Assembly: GCA_026989395.1 (NCBI GenBank)
Contig: JALSJK010000157.1
Location: 1-43,677 of the forward strand
DNA length: 43,677 nt
Reading direction: 5' to 3'
Origin: Methylomonas sp.
GTDB taxonomy: Bacteria > Pseudomonadota > Gammaproteobacteria > Methylococcales > Methylomonadaceae
The translations under genes were made by a program, and so were the position numbers. The notes beneath the pieces were generated by a model. The model was not told the DNA's origin and did not search any database. It worked only from the letters and a program-made list of their open reading frames with translations. Shown here piece by piece: positions 1-9,216 of the stretch (within the stretch, counting starts at the first letter, position 1; the number at the start of each line of letters is the position of its first letter).

Positions 1-1
1 A

Positions 2-109
2 CAGGCTTGTACAAACTTCTTCGACAACCTCGATGAGCATCATGCTCCTTTGCGTGCATTGTTGAATGAAAAGTTTCAGATTATTGAGGGCAAAGCCGGG
101 TATTCTTGA
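2..109 (+). other. C-terminal tail of an unidentified reading frame (partial)
   Basis: An open frame enters from the left edge and stops with TGA at 107-109, giving about 35 residues that include FFDNLDEHHAPLRALLNE and end in KAGYS. The composition looks like protein, but I do not recognise the family. It is not the part of GcvP that should precede the gcvP-like frame starting at 120, so the two are probably unrelated and joined by a deletion or rearrangement. It could also be a chance open frame, as so little of it is visible. Confidence 0.35.
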
Positions 110-119
110 TCGTGGATAG

Positions 120-572
120 TATATTATAGATTTACGGGCTATAAAAAAATCATGCGGAATTACGGTTGATGATGTGGCAAAAAGACTGATTGATTATGGT
201 TTTCATGCGCCAACGGTGTCATTTCCAGTTCACGATACCATGATGATTGAACCGACTGAAAGTGAAAACAAACGTGAAATAGATCGGTTTTGTGATGCGA
301 TGATCGCCATACGTCAAGAAATCAGAGTTGTTGAAAACGGTATTGTAGATCCTGAAAATAATTTACTGAGAAATGCGCCTCATACCCATGATTTATTGTT
401 GAACGACGAATGGTTATTTCCATACACCCGCCAACAAGCATTTCACCCGCTTGAAAATGAGTTTCGAAGTGATAAGTACTGGCCGCCAATAGCAAGAATT
501 GATAATGTTTATGGCGACAGACATTTGGTTTGTTCTTGTGCGCCAATAAGTGCTTATAAGGAAAGCCAATAA
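120..572 (+). pseudogene. gcvP: Glycine dehydrogenase (GcvP) C-terminal remnant
   Basis: The frame from 120 to 572 reads as about 150 residues matching the C-terminal end of the P protein of the glycine cleavage system, the PLP-dependent glycine decarboxylase. Visible family landmarks are [66 protein letters not shown] and the terminal CSCAPISAY. The family is about 950 residues long, so more than 80 percent is missing, including the PLP-lysine domain. Homology starts abruptly after a TAG stop at 117-119, directly behind an unrelated frame. The only start-like codon inside is GTG at 174, in the middle of a conserved helix. This is best read as a truncated relic whose stop is still in place. 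Split-gene function is very unlikely. The remnant call is inferred from known family length. Confidence 0.8.
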
Positions 573-652
573 GTGTATATTTAATTTGTCGCGCCCCAGC
601 CCTGCCTTATCCTTCAAGAGAAGGCAAGTATAAGAGCTTAGTGGCGTTGGTG

Positions 653-1066
653 CTATTCAAGAACCAGGGGTAATTCGGAGAAAGAATTATCCGCTATTTT
701 AAAGCAGCGCAGTTCTAACACGCCCTTGGTATTTAAAGAAATTATTAAATACAGAGCGTCAGGATAAGAAGCCATATCTATATCCGATTTGGAAGGAATT
801 GCCGGCGCATCGGGGTGTGAATGATATATTGCAAACAGATCTTCGTTGCGTTCCCGCATTTTTGACATCGCAGCAATTTGTTGTTCGGGGTCAAGCAAAA
901 ATTGCCGTTCTGGTTGTTCAGCAATGTTGTCGATAGGATAACAGTGAAAAGGAATGCCGCTTTTGCTGCCAATTAAACCACATATTTCCTTGTTTGGAGA
1001 TATTTGAGCCTGATGAAGTAATTGGTTGGTGATTTTTCTGGGAATGGTGATTTCTTGTAAGCTCAT
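653..1066 (-). CDS. M67-family JAMM/MPN metallopeptidase
   Basis: A 137-residue protein with the JAMM zinc-protease signature: a glutamate near residue 27 (KEICGLIG) followed by YHSHPDAPAIPSKSDID, which supplies the two histidines and the aspartate. Bacterial M67 proteins of this size cleave C-terminal extensions from ubiquitin-like sulfur carriers (ThiS/MoaD type) or act in cysteine and thiamin-related metabolism. No sulfur-carrier gene is nearby, so the substrate is unknown. The ATG at 1066 overlaps the prmC stop as ATGA, which favours translational coupling. An upstream in-frame ATG at 1075 has AGGA only 2 nt away and is less likely. It is the last gene of the leftward hemA-prfA-prmC operon. 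The fold and catalytic class are clear; the biological substrate is not. Confidence 0.8.
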   Translation of the reverse strand: MSLQEITIPRKITNQLLHQAQISPNKEICGLIGSKSGIPFHCYPIDNIAEQPERQFLLDPEQQIAAMSKMRERNEDLFAIYHSHPDAPAIPSKSDIDMASYPDALYLIISLNTKGVLELRCFKIADNSFSELPLVLE

Positions 1067-1905
1067 GGGTGCCATTGTCCTAAGGTTATTCTTGGTTGAC
1101 CGGCTAGATCGTAATGACTAGCAATATTGGTGTATTTAAATTTTTCGTAAATGGATTGTACTTGCTGCTTTTGATTATAGCCATGCTCAATTAGCAGGTA
1201 GCCACCGTCATAAAGAAAATTTTTTGCCGTTTCAACAATTTCAAAAATATCTTCAAGGCCTTGCTTGTTAGCTATTAGAGCGCTATTTGGCTCAAATCTT
1301 AGATCACCTTGCTGTAAATGGGGGTCTGCTGGGTCAATATAAGGTGGGTTGCTTACAATTAAATGATGCTTTTCGTTAGCTAATTGCTTCAGCCAATGAC
1401 TAGGCCTGAATGTAATGTTGAAAGCGTTATGTTTTTTTGCGTTGGTTTTTGCAACTTCTAAAGCTTGAATACTTATGTCAGTTGCAATGACCTTGGTTGT
1501 TGGGCGCTCCATCGCCAGGGTAATGCCGATTGCACCGCTTCCGGTTCCAAGGTCTAAAATTGATTTGAATTGGTTGTCAGGAATCAGATCAAGGGCTAAT
1601 TCAATTAATAATTCAGTTTCAGGGCGCGGAATTAATACGTGCTGGTTAACATTGAATTCTCTTGACCAAAATTCTTTGCTACCGACGATATAAGCGATTG
1701 GAACGCCGGTTTGACGTCTCTTAACTAGCGCCAGAAATTTTTCTTTTTGCCGTGGGTTTAATTGTTTATCCGGCCATGCTCTAAGAAAAGCCCGGTTTTT
1801 TTCTAATACATGACAAAGCAAGATTTCGGAATCAAGTTTTGCGGAGTCTGATATGGCTTGTAAAGTTTCATAAGCATTTTCCAGACTTGATTGAATGTCA
1901 TTCAT
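1063..1905 (-). CDS. prmC: Peptide chain release factor N5-glutamine methyltransferase
   Basis: A 280-residue class I SAM-dependent methyltransferase that methylates the glutamine of the GGQ motif in release factors RF1 and RF2, raising termination efficiency in the cytosol. The N-terminal helical domain (about 1-85) is followed by the Rossmann core with the SAM loop [16 protein letters not shown] (about residues 117-132). The diagnostic catalytic NPPY motif appears as [15 protein letters not shown]. Length is normal for the family. It lies directly downstream of prfA, its substrate gene, and overlaps it by 8 bp; its own stop overlaps the JAMM peptidase start. This is the conserved hemA-prfA-prmC arrangement of gammaproteobacteria. 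Nothing unusual is visible. Confidence 0.96.
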   Translation of the reverse strand: MNDIQSSLENAYETLQAISDSAKLDSEILLCHVLEKNRAFLRAWPDKQLNPRQKEKFLALVKRRQTGVPIAYIVGSKEFWSREFNVNQHVLIPRPETELLIELALDLIPDNQFKSILDLGTGSGAIGITLAMERPTTKVIATDISIQALEVAKTNAKKHNAFNITFRPSHWLKQLANEKHHLIVSNPPYIDPADPHLQQGDLRFEPNSALIANKQGLEDIFEIVETAKNFLYDGGYLLIEHGYNQKQQVQSIYEKFKYTNIASHYDLAGQPRITLGQWHP

Positions 1906-2983
1906 CGCTTAACTGAGTTAATAACTCCGCCTGATGCTCGTGAATAAGCGGTTGAATGACGTGCTCCAGGCCGCCTTGCATAATTTCTTCGAGTTTATAT
2001 AAAGTCAGATTAATGCGGTGGTCTGTAATTCGACCTTGAGGATAATTATAGGTCCGGATACGTTCTGAGCGGTCGCCGCTGCCAACTTGTAATTTTCGGT
2101 TGGCTGCTTGTTCGGCATTTTGTTTTTCTTGTTCTGCGGCAAGTAAGCGTGATTGCAGCAGGGACATGGCTCTGGCTCGATTCTTGTGCTGTGAACGTTC
2201 GTCCTGACATTCGACAACAACCCCCGTTGGTAAGTGAGTTATTCGAATCGCAGAGTCAGTTTTGTTCACATGCTGGCCGCCAGCGCCTGAAGCGCGAAAA
2301 GTATCTATTCGTAAATCGGCAGGATTAATTTCGATCTCATCAACATTTTCAATTTCCGGCATCACTGCAACGGTACATGCAGAAGTATGAACTCTGCCTT
2401 GAGATTCGGTTTCTGGAACTCGCTGAACCCGGTGAGCACCTGATTCAAACTTTAATTGTGAGTACACGTTTTGGCCGGTGACGCGCAAGATAATTTCTTT
2501 ATAGCCTCCATGTTCCCCTCGGTTTTCATTGATAATTTCAATGTTCCAGCCTTGTTTTTCGGCATATCGTTGATACATTTTGGCTAAATCACCAGAAAAA
2601 ATAGCCGCTTCATCACCTCCTGTTCCTGCCCGAATTTCCAAAAAGATATTGCTGTTATCATTAGGATCTTTAGGTAGCAGCAGTATTTGTAATTGAGTTT
2701 GTAATTGTTCTTTGGACTGTTCGGCTTCTACAAGTTCTTGTTTAGCTAACTCGCGAATATCAGAATCCTCATCTTTGGCCATTTCTTTGGCCGACTCGAT
2801 TATCTGCTGAATATTTTTGTATTCGTTATAACAGTCGACGATAGGGTTTATTTGTGCGTATTCCTGGCTGAGGGAGCGGAATTTATTTTGATCATTTTGA
2901 ACTTCAGGTTCAGAAAGTAATGCGGCAATTTCGTGAAAACGATCATGTAGATTATCCAGTTTATTTTGTATGCTTGCTTTCAT
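1898..2983 (-). CDS. prfA: Peptide chain release factor 1
   Basis: A 361-residue class I release factor that reads UAA and UAG stop codons in the ribosomal A site. The stop-codon reading tripeptide of the PxT type appears as PET in [14 protein letters not shown], which marks it as RF1 rather than RF2 (SPF). The peptidyl-tRNA hydrolysis loop is [16 protein letters not shown], with GGQ as the target of PrmC methylation. The N-terminal coiled domain (about 1-110) has the usual length. The start overlaps the end of hemA by 23 bp and the end overlaps prmC, so the three genes are translationally packed in one leftward operon. Confidence 0.97.
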   Translation of the reverse strand: MKASIQNKLDNLHDRFHEIAALLSEPEVQNDQNKFRSLSQEYAQINPIVDCYNEYKNIQQIIESAKEMAKDEDSDIRELAKQELVEAEQSKEQLQTQLQILLLPKDPNDNSNIFLEIRAGTGGDEAAIFSGDLAKMYQRYAEKQGWNIEIINENRGEHGGYKEIILRVTGQNVYSQLKFESGAHRVQRVPETESQGRVHTSACTVAVMPEIENVDEIEINPADLRIDTFRASGAGGQHVNKTDSAIRITHLPTGVVVECQDERSQHKNRARAMSLLQSRLLAAEQEKQNAEQAANRKLQVGSGDRSERIRTYNYPQGRITDHRINLTLYKLEEIMQGGLEHVIQPLIHEHQAELLTQLSDE

Positions 2984-4238
2984 CAGTGTTATCTAATTTA
3001 AAAATTTCTCTGGCAGCGGCTACAAGATCATGTCTGTCGTTGGCGCCGGCTTGTCTGATTTGACTACTTGGGGTATGGATCAGTTTATTGGTTAAGGTAT
3101 GCGCCAAATAGGTTGCTACTTGTTGAGCAGATGCGCCGTTTGCCAACTTGGAAAGTGCTTTTTGTAACGTTTCTTCGCGAATTACGTCAGCTTGATAGCG
3201 AAAATCCCTGATAGTGGCATGTGCACCTTGAGAGCGTAACCAGGAGAGGAAATGTTCGGTTTTGGTTGCAATGATTTCCTCGGCTTTTTCAGCCGCCTGA
3301 CGTCGTGAATCCATGTTCTCATTAATGGTGTTTTGTAAGTCATCAACGGTATAAAGATAAACATCATTTAATTGCTCAACCTCTGGCTCAATATCTCGCG
3401 GAACAGCCAGGTCAACCATAAAAATTGGTTTGTGTTTGCGTTTTTTGATTGCACTTTCTACAAGACCCTTGCCAAGAATAGGTAATTGGCTGGCAGTAGA
3501 GGAAATTACAATATCCGCTTCAGGTAGGTGTTTTGGAAGTTCCGACAAGGCGATAGCGTAACCATTAAATTGGCTGGCAAGTGAGTGGGCTTTGTCAAAC
3601 GTACGGTTGGCGATAATGATATTACCAATTTGTTGCTGATAGAGATGGCGAGCTGTTAATTCAATGGTTTCCCCAGCCCCAATTAGAATAGCTGTTTGTT
3701 CACTTAGCGTATTGAAAATCTGTTGCGCCAGTCTGACAGATGCAAAGGCTATAGATACCGGGCTAGAACCAATTTCTGTATCTGTTCTTACTTTTTTGGC
3801 GGTGGCAAAAGTATGTTGGAATAATTTGCCTAAATGCTTACCGATTGTTCCCGCTTCACAGGCTGTTTGGTAAGCGGTTTTCATTTGTCCCAGGATTTGC
3901 GGTTCCCCCAGGATCATAGAATCAAGGCCGCAAGCGACTCTAAACATATGTCGAATTAATTGGCTGTCATAATGTGTATAAAGATAAGGTGCGAAATCTT
4001 CAGCTTTGATTTTTCTGCTATCGGCTATCCAGTCTATTAAAATTTGCTGGTCTTTGGATTCAAGATCACAATAAAATTCAGTCCTGTTGCAAGTGGAAAG
4101 AATTGCGGCTTCATTTATTTCTTTTCTTTGCCATAATTCTTGAAGGCAGGGAGAAAGAATTTCCGCAGGGAATGCTAAGCGTTCGCGTATCGAAACCGGG
4201 GCAGTGTTATAATTGATGCCAACGCTGAGTAGAGTCAT
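2961..4238 (-). CDS. hemA: Glutamyl-tRNA reductase
   Basis: A 425-residue NADPH-dependent reductase that converts glutamyl-tRNA(Glu) to glutamate-1-semialdehyde, the first committed step of C5 tetrapyrrole synthesis. The N-terminal catalytic domain has the conserved start [19 protein letters not shown] and the nucleophilic cysteine in [12 protein letters not shown] (about residue 50). The NADPH-binding Rossmann segment reads [17 protein letters not shown] (about 185-200), and the C-terminal dimerisation helix follows. Length fits the family. It is the first gene of the leftward hemA-prfA-prmC operon and divergent from the TPR lipoprotein gene, as in Pseudomonas. The upstream region carries a 14-bp palindrome (4313-4326) that may matter for its control. 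Confidence 0.97.
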   Translation of the reverse strand: MTLLSVGINYNTAPVSIRERLAFPAEILSPCLQELWQRKEINEAAILSTCNRTEFYCDLESKDQQILIDWIADSRKIKAEDFAPYLYTHYDSQLIRHMFRVACGLDSMILGEPQILGQMKTAYQTACEAGTIGKHLGKLFQHTFATAKKVRTDTEIGSSPVSIAFASVRLAQQIFNTLSEQTAILIGAGETIELTARHLYQQQIGNIIIANRTFDKAHSLASQFNGYAIALSELPKHLPEADIVISSTASQLPILGKGLVESAIKKRKHKPIFMVDLAVPRDIEPEVEQLNDVYLYTVDDLQNTINENMDSRRQAAEKAEEIIATKTEHFLSWLRSQGAHATIRDFRYQADVIREETLQKALSKLANGASAQQVATYLAHTLTNKLIHTPSSQIRQAGANDRHDLVAAAREIFKLDNTDESKHTK

Positions 4239-4669
4239 GTCCTGAATGTTTCGATGAGTTCTTGAATTTAAAAAGTTCTGTTATTATCTATTAAGGTTTA
4301 GATATGGTAACGCCAATTATAATTGGTAACAGTAGTTTGTTGGGTTAATATTAAGCCATTGAAAATATTCGCCGTTCGTTTTCGGAAATACCCATTTAAC
4401 CAGTATGCGGTTAATTGAAAGTGATTGGAGTAATTGTGCTTTTGGTGTGAGTGTGTTTGAGTTGTGAGCGAGGAATTGATGGCAAAAAAGGCGTTTTTAA
4501 GCGAAAAGGGATATAACGTTGGTTGATTTCGGTTAATTTTAGTCTGCATGAACTTATTTTATGCGAAATTTTAGGGTAATCCAAATTAACAGCAAACTAT
4601 TGCTGGAAACGGTTTGTAATTGTTTTAAAGACACATTGATTTGTATTGTTTAAGGAATATCATTTATTT
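4239..4669. promoter_or_regulatory. Divergent hemA / lbcA-like intergenic region
   Basis: A gap of about 430 bp separates the divergent hemA and TPR lipoprotein genes, so promoters for both operons must lie here. The clearest structure is the perfect palindrome CCAATTATAATTGG at 4313-4326, placed 75-88 bp upstream of the hemA start and flanked by direct GGTAAC repeats. AT-rich hexamers resembling -10 boxes are present, but no pair with a convincing -35 stands out. A leftward open frame at 4298-4549 has low-complexity, non-protein-like composition and is not called. The rest shows nothing I can assign. Confidence 0.45.
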
Positions 4670-6421
4670 ATGATTAAAGTAATTGTTGCGATTAGCATGC
4701 TGTTGTTAGTGGGGTGCTCAGGGACGTTGCCGAAAAAGGCCGAAAAAGAGTTGCAAGAGGAAACTTCAACAGAAGTTAAGGCAACAGAAATTAAAATCAA
4801 AAAAGTTGACAAAGCAAAAGAGGCTGAAACTAAAATTGATCCGGAAGTTCTTTATCTCTTGATGACTGCAGAAATTGCAGGTCAACGGGGGCAGTATAAT
4901 GTGGCGCTTGAAGGATATTTACAAGCGGCAAGAAAAGTTAAAGATAGTCAAATTGCAGAAAGGGCGGCAAAAATTGCTTTATATTTGAAGGATACTGAAA
5001 AAACCAAGGAGGCAGTGTCATTATGGTTAGGGCAGGATCCTGATAATTTAGTCGCTAGAAAAATTGCGGCTTTATCGTCAGTTAGAGCCAATGATAAAAA
5101 TTTGGCTGTAAAAAACCTTAGTTATATTTTAGAGCATGACCCGGCAGGATTTGAGGCTACCCTAATGGAGCTTGTCAAAGTATTAGGTAAGGAGGGTAAG
5201 GGAGATTTTCTTTTGGAGGTGTTTGATGAGCTTGGAGATGAGAATCCAAACGTAGCGACAATCTTTTTCGCAAAGGCGTTTCTGGCAATGCACCTGAAAA
5301 ACAATGAGCTAGCTAACGCGAATATTGAAAAAGCCTTGGAAATTCAGCCAGGCTGGACAAAAGCGCAATTACTTCAAGTTCAGTTAGCCGTGCTTGATCA
5401 GGATTTTGATAAAGCCAAGGTAATTTTGCTAAAGGCATTAGAGAAGGAGCCAGCTAACAAACAGTTTAATACCATGCTGGCTAAACTGTATATCCAAACG
5501 GCTGAATATGAAAAGGCTGCGGAAGTCTATGAGAAATTAGTTGAGCTTGATCCGGGCAATACCGAAGCACAGTTTTCTTTGGCGTTGGTTTATTTGCAAT
5601 TGGAAGAGGACGATGAAGCAAGGAAGTTATTTGAAAAGCTAGTAGAGCATCCGCGGTGGCAGGCACAAGCCAGTTTGTACATGGGTAGAATTGAAGCTAA
5701 ACAGAAGCATATTGATGATGCGTTAGTTTGGTTTGACCGGATCACTACAGATCCTTTGGTTTTGGAAGCGGGAATTAGTGCTGTTTCACTGTTAATGAAT
5801 GAAGGGCGTTACGATGAAGCTGAAGCTCGATTAATGAAGCTGAGAGAAAAATTCCCTAATCAAGAATTAAGGCTTTTGCTGCTACAGGCGGAGTTATTTA
5901 ATAAGCAAAAGCAATACCAAAAAGCGTTTGATTTATTGACAACAGCATTATTGGAGCATCCGAATCAAAAAGACTTGCTCTATACGCGAGCATTGATTGC
6001 AGAGCGTTTGGATATGTTGGATGTTGTGGAGTCTGATTTAAAATTTATTTTAGAAAAATATCCTAACGATGCCAATGCTTTAAATGCCTTGGGTTATACA
6101 CTTGTTGACCGGACAGATCGCTATGATGAAGCGGCTGATTACCTGGAAAAGGCGATTAAATTACAACCAGATGAGCCTGTGATTCAGGATAGCTACGGAT
6201 GGTTGCTGTATAAGCAGGGGAATCCGGAAAAAGCATTAGAATATTTGGTGCGAGCTTATAAGAAGTTTAAAGGCGAAGAGATTGCCGCTCATTTGGTTGA
6301 GGTTTACTGGGTATTAGGTGAAAAACAAAAGGCAAAAGATTTGTTTGAAAAGGCAATTGAGAAAAGTCCGGATAATGAATATTTGCGCGAAGTTTCACAA
6401 CGTATTCCTGAGCTAAAGTAA
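4670..6421 (+). CDS. lbcA: Outer-membrane TPR lipoprotein, LbcA-like
   Basis: A 583-residue lipoprotein made almost entirely of tetratricopeptide repeats. Starting at ATG 4670 gives a signal peptide with lipobox LLVGC (MIKVIVAISMLLLVGCSG), so the mature protein should be lipidated at Cys16. AAGGA lies about 13 nt upstream; a TTG start at 4646 would add eight residues and spoil the signal peptide. After a charged Lys/Glu linker the TPR helices run from about residue 55 to the end (for example PANKQFNTMLAKLYIQTAEY and PGNTEAQFSLALVYLQLEED). Length, architecture and position upstream of lolB-ispE-prs and divergent from hemA match Pseudomonas aeruginosa PA4667 (LbcA), the outer-membrane partner that activates the periplasmic protease CtpA against peptidoglycan hydrolases. 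Function is inferred from synteny and architecture; no ctpA gene is in the window. Confidence 0.8.
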   Translation: MIKVIVAISMLLLVGCSGTLPKKAEKELQEETSTEVKATEIKIKKVDKAKEAETKIDPEVLYLLMTAEIAGQRGQYNVALEGYLQAARKVKDSQIAERAAKIALYLKDTEKTKEAVSLWLGQDPDNLVARKIAALSSVRANDKNLAVKNLSYILEHDPAGFEATLMELVKVLGKEGKGDFLLEVFDELGDENPNVATIFFAKAFLAMHLKNNELANANIEKALEIQPGWTKAQLLQVQLAVLDQDFDKAKVILLKALEKEPANKQFNTMLAKLYIQTAEYEKAAEVYEKLVELDPGNTEAQFSLALVYLQLEEDDEARKLFEKLVEHPRWQAQASLYMGRIEAKQKHIDDALVWFDRITTDPLVLEAGISAVSLLMNEGRYDEAEARLMKLREKFPNQELRLLLLQAELFNKQKQYQKAFDLLTTALLEHPNQKDLLYTRALIAERLDMLDVVESDLKFILEKYPNDANALNALGYTLVDRTDRYDEAADYLEKAIKLQPDEPVIQDSYGWLLYKQGNPEKALEYLVRAYKKFKGEEIAAHLVEVYWVLGEKQKAKDLFEKAIEKSPDNEYLREVSQRIPELK

Positions 6422-6423
6422 AC

Positions 6424-7005
6424 TTGTTCAGGCGATTTCTGCATTTTTATATATTTCTGGCAATTGCCTTTTTTTTAGGAGGCTGTTCGACGCGTCCTAT
6501 TGAGAAATCCCAATATTTGCCAACACAGAATCAGCATCTTTATAATCTTGAGAGTTGGCGCTTAAAAGGCAGGTTGGCCATGAGCGATGCTCGTGATTCG
6601 TGGTCAGCTGATATCGAATGGGTGCATGCAATAAATAAGGAAAGCATCAGCTTATCTGGGCCGCTGGGGCAAGGAGCAGCTAAAATTGTTTTACTCCCGG
6701 GTCTAATTGTAATAGACCGCGGGGATGGGAAAATTGGCTATTCTACAGATATTGACTTATATGTTGAGCAGCAGCTGGGCTTCGTTGTGCCAGTGACAGT
6801 GTTGCGTTTTTGGGTGTTGGGTTTGCCAGCGCCAGATCAAGATTATGTCAGGCTGAAAGATGGTTTTGAGCAGTCATCATGGAAAATTCATTTTTTAAAT
6901 TATATTTCAGTGGGCGATGTTTTAATGCCGCGCAAAATTGTTATCGAAAAAGCGTCAGCTAAATTAAAACTGGTCGTCGATCAATGGGTGCTTAATGTTA
7001 AATAA
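6424..7005 (+). CDS. lolB: Outer-membrane lipoprotein receptor LolB
   Basis: A 193-residue lipoprotein that receives lipoproteins from the periplasmic chaperone LolA and inserts them into the outer membrane. The signal peptide ends in FFLGGCSTR, giving lipidation at about Cys21. The body shows the LolB pattern LESWRLKGRLAMSDARDSWSADIEWVH followed by SLSGPLGQGAAKIVL. The start is TTG at 6424, two bases after the stop of the TPR gene and without a strong ribosome-binding site, so translational coupling is likely. No ATG in this frame would leave a signal peptide. The 3' end overlaps ispE by 11 bp. Size and the lolB-ispE pairing are typical of gammaproteobacteria. Confidence 0.93.
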   Translation: MFRRFLHFYIFLAIAFFLGGCSTRPIEKSQYLPTQNQHLYNLESWRLKGRLAMSDARDSWSADIEWVHAINKESISLSGPLGQGAAKIVLLPGLIVIDRGDGKIGYSTDIDLYVEQQLGFVVPVTVLRFWVLGLPAPDQDYVRLKDGFEQSSWKIHFLNYISVGDVLMPRKIVIEKASAKLKLVVDQWVLNVK

Positions 7006-7870
7006 AAATGAGACTTTAGAAGGTTCGCCTTGGAATTGGTGGTGGCCTGCACCTGCAAAATTGAATTTAATGCTGAGGATTACGGGTCGAAGAAATGATG
7101 GCTATCATTTGTTGCAGACGGTATTTCAAATCATTGATCTTTGTGATTGGTTGAAATTCCATGAAAATGATAGTGACCAGATCACTTTATTACAGGATAT
7201 TGCAGATGTAGCAACTGAGGATAATTTGGTTGTTCGGGCAGCCAAACTTTTAAAAAAAGAAGCCGGTTATAATGGCGGCGTTACCATTGAAATTGAAAAA
7301 AAATTACCAATGGGCGGTGGTTTGGGTGGTGGCAGTTCAGATGCAGCTACTACTTTGGTGGCATTAAATAAGCTTTGGCAATTAGGATTTAGTGAGCGAC
7401 AATTAATAGAGCTTGGGGTCAGTTTAGGGGCGGATGTTCCTGTGTTTATTCATGGATACACGGCGTGGGCCGAAGGTGTGGGAGAGCATTTACAAAAAAT
7501 AGATGTACCACAAAAGTATTTTTTGGTTATCAGGCCCGATATTCATGTCAGTACCAAAGATGTTTTTTTATCTGAGGCATTGACACGAGACAGTAAATCT
7601 ATCACAATAGCCGACTTTCTTGCCGGCCAGCAGCAAAATGACTGTCAGGATGTCGTCAAGAAACAATACCCGATTGTTGATAAAGCGTTGAAAGTTATTG
7701 GTGTTTATGGTGACGCAAAGTTGACGGGGACAGGAAGTTGTGTGTTTGTTCAATTTGATGATGAGCAAAGCGGAAAGAGTGCGTTTGAAGATATTAGAAC
7801 GGATTGGGAAGCGTATTTTGTAAAAGGATTACAAGTTTCGCCTTTAATTCAGATGCTCAGGAGTAACTAA
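6995..7870 (+). CDS. ispE: 4-diphosphocytidyl-2-C-methyl-D-erythritol kinase
   Basis: A 291-residue GHMP-superfamily kinase of the MEP isoprenoid pathway that phosphorylates the 2-hydroxyl of CDP-methylerythritol. Evidence includes the N-terminal WPAPAKLNLMLRITGRRNDGYH segment and the ATP-binding glycine loop PMGGGLGGGSSDAATTL (about residues 104-120). The C-terminal GHMP motif is KLTGTGSCVFVQF. The ATG at 6995 overlaps lolB by 11 bp. The start extends about 17 residues before the conserved core; a Trp-rich segment (WNWWWPAPAK) sits at the boundary. The next feature is tRNA-Gln followed by prs, the conserved order. Confidence 0.96.
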   Translation: MLNKNETLEGSPWNWWWPAPAKLNLMLRITGRRNDGYHLLQTVFQIIDLCDWLKFHENDSDQITLLQDIADVATEDNLVVRAAKLLKKEAGYNGGVTIEIEKKLPMGGGLGGGSSDAATTLVALNKLWQLGFSERQLIELGVSLGADVPVFIHGYTAWAEGVGEHLQKIDVPQKYFLVIRPDIHVSTKDVFLSEALTRDSKSITIADFLAGQQQNDCQDVVKKQYPIVDKALKVIGVYGDAKLTGTGSCVFVQFDDEQSGKSAFEDIRTDWEAYFVKGLQVSPLIQMLRSN

Positions 7871-8001
7871 GTTTAGCGATGAAGTTTCTGGACTGTTGAA
7901 ATGAAAGTGGTCTGCTATACTTTTGTGCGTATGGAAAGAGGGCGAAGAAGCAGAAGGCTGTTTTGAATAGTAATATTTTATGAGTCAGTAATTTTCTTAA
8001 A

Positions 8002-8076
8002 TGGGCCGTCGCCAAGCGGTAAGGCACGGGGTTTTGATCCCCGCATACCCAGGTTCGAATCCTGGCGGCCCAGCCA
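8002..8076 (+). tRNA. tRNA-Gln (anticodon TTG)
   Basis: A complete cloverleaf is visible. The acceptor stem pairs TGGGCCG (8002-8008) with CGGCCCA (8066-8072). The D arm has GCC/GGC, and the anticodon stem CGGGG/CCCCG encloses loop TTTTGAT with anticodon TTG at 8034-8036. The T arm is CCAGG-TTCGAAT-CCTGG. The discriminator G is followed by an encoded CCA. It reads CAA codons, and CAG by wobble. A TATACT hexamer at 7916-7921 could be a -10 box but lacks a good -35. Its position between ispE and prs is conserved in gammaproteobacteria. Confidence 0.97.
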
Positions 8077-8198
8077 TTTCGATTAAGATTTATGATCAAA
8101 AGCTAATGCTATTTTGTGCAAAAACTCATGTATCTTTACGCCTTCCTTTTAACTTCTTTACTTAACCTCATCCCGTCATGTTGTTTAGGAGACCTGGA

Positions 8199-9152
8199 AT
8201 GAACGATGCTCCGATAATGGTGTTTACGGGTAATGCTAATCCCGAATTATCAAAAGGAGTGGTCAAGAAACTGGGCCTTCGCATGGGAATGGCATCGGTT
8301 GGAAGGTTCAGTGATGCCGAGGTGGCGGTTGAAATTGAGGAAAATGTAAGAGATAAGGATGTTTTTGTAATCCAGCCAACTTGTTCCCCAGCAAATGAAA
8401 ATTTGATGGAGTTATTGGTTATGATCGATGCCTTAAAAAGAGCATCGGCACTAAGAGTTACTGCAGTAATGCCTTATTATGGGTATTCGAGACAAGACAG
8501 GAGAACTCGTTCCGCACGCGTTCCAATTACTGCAAAACTAGTTGCAAAAATGATTGGAAATGCAGGAGCAGATCGGGTGTTAACCGTGGATTTGCATGCA
8601 GATCAAATTCAAGGTTTTTTTGATATTCCTGTAGATAATGTATATGCATCGCCACTATTATTAGGCGATTTGTGGCGACAAAAATATGATGATTTAATTG
8701 TTGTATCACCTGATGTGGGTGGGGTTGTCCGGGCAAGGGCTTTGGCCAAACGAATGGACGATGCGGATTTGGCTATTATTGACAAACGCCGCCCAAAAGC
8801 AAATGTAGCGCAGGTTATGCATATAATTGGAGATGTTGCCGATAAAACCTGTGTTATGGTCGATGATTTGGTTGATACCGCGGGGACGCTATGTAGCGCT
8901 GCCCTGGCGTTAAAAGAACACGGTGCAAAAAAAGTATTGGCGTATTGTACGCATCCAGTACTTTCCGGTAATGCAGTAGAAAATATTCGAAATTCTGAAT
9001 TAGACGAATTGGTGGTCACTGATACTATTCCGTTAAATGCAGAATGTTTGAAACTAGAAAAAATTAGACAGTTGAGTGTCGCTGAAATGTTAGCCGAAAC
9101 AATCAGAAGGATTGCTGCTGGCGAATCAGTAAGCTCACTGTATGTCGATTAG
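8199..9152 (+). CDS. prs: Ribose-phosphate pyrophosphokinase
   Basis: A 317-residue PRPP synthetase, transferring pyrophosphate from ATP to ribose 5-phosphate for nucleotide, histidine and tryptophan synthesis. ATG at 8199 is chosen because AGGAG at 8187-8191 lies 7 nt upstream; an in-frame ATG at 8178 would put that site inside the gene. Landmarks are [11 protein letters not shown] at the N-terminus, the flexible-loop region [12 protein letters not shown], the ribose-5-phosphate/metal segment [11 protein letters not shown], and the PRPP-binding loop [13 protein letters not shown] (about residues 220-232). Length is normal. It is followed by rplY and pth, the usual order. Confidence 0.97.
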   Translation: MNDAPIMVFTGNANPELSKGVVKKLGLRMGMASVGRFSDAEVAVEIEENVRDKDVFVIQPTCSPANENLMELLVMIDALKRASALRVTAVMPYYGYSRQDRRTRSARVPITAKLVAKMIGNAGADRVLTVDLHADQIQGFFDIPVDNVYASPLLLGDLWRQKYDDLIVVSPDVGGVVRARALAKRMDDADLAIIDKRRPKANVAQVMHIIGDVADKTCVMVDDLVDTAGTLCSAALALKEHGAKKVLAYCTHPVLSGNAVENIRNSELDELVVTDTIPLNAECLKLEKIRQLSVAEMLAETIRRIAAGESVSSLYVD

Positions 9153-9216
9153 AACTATCCTTGTATATAATCAGGGATAGAAAAGATTTATTTGATACAG
9201 AATTTGGAGATACAAG

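Noticed and set aside
4298-4549. Leftward 83-residue open frame in the hemA upstream gap
   Set aside because: It is rich in Asn, Gln, Thr and His with no domain-like pattern or ribosome-binding site, and lies in a divergent promoter region.
7857-8099. Leftward 80-residue open frame over tRNA-Gln
   Set aside because: It is antisense to the tRNA, and its residues (ARIRTWVCGDQNPVPYRLA) are the familiar artefact of translating a tRNA gene backwards.
8609-9019. 136-residue frame antisense to prs
   Set aside because: It lies wholly inside a conserved gene on the other strand, with Ser/Thr/Ala-biased shadow composition.
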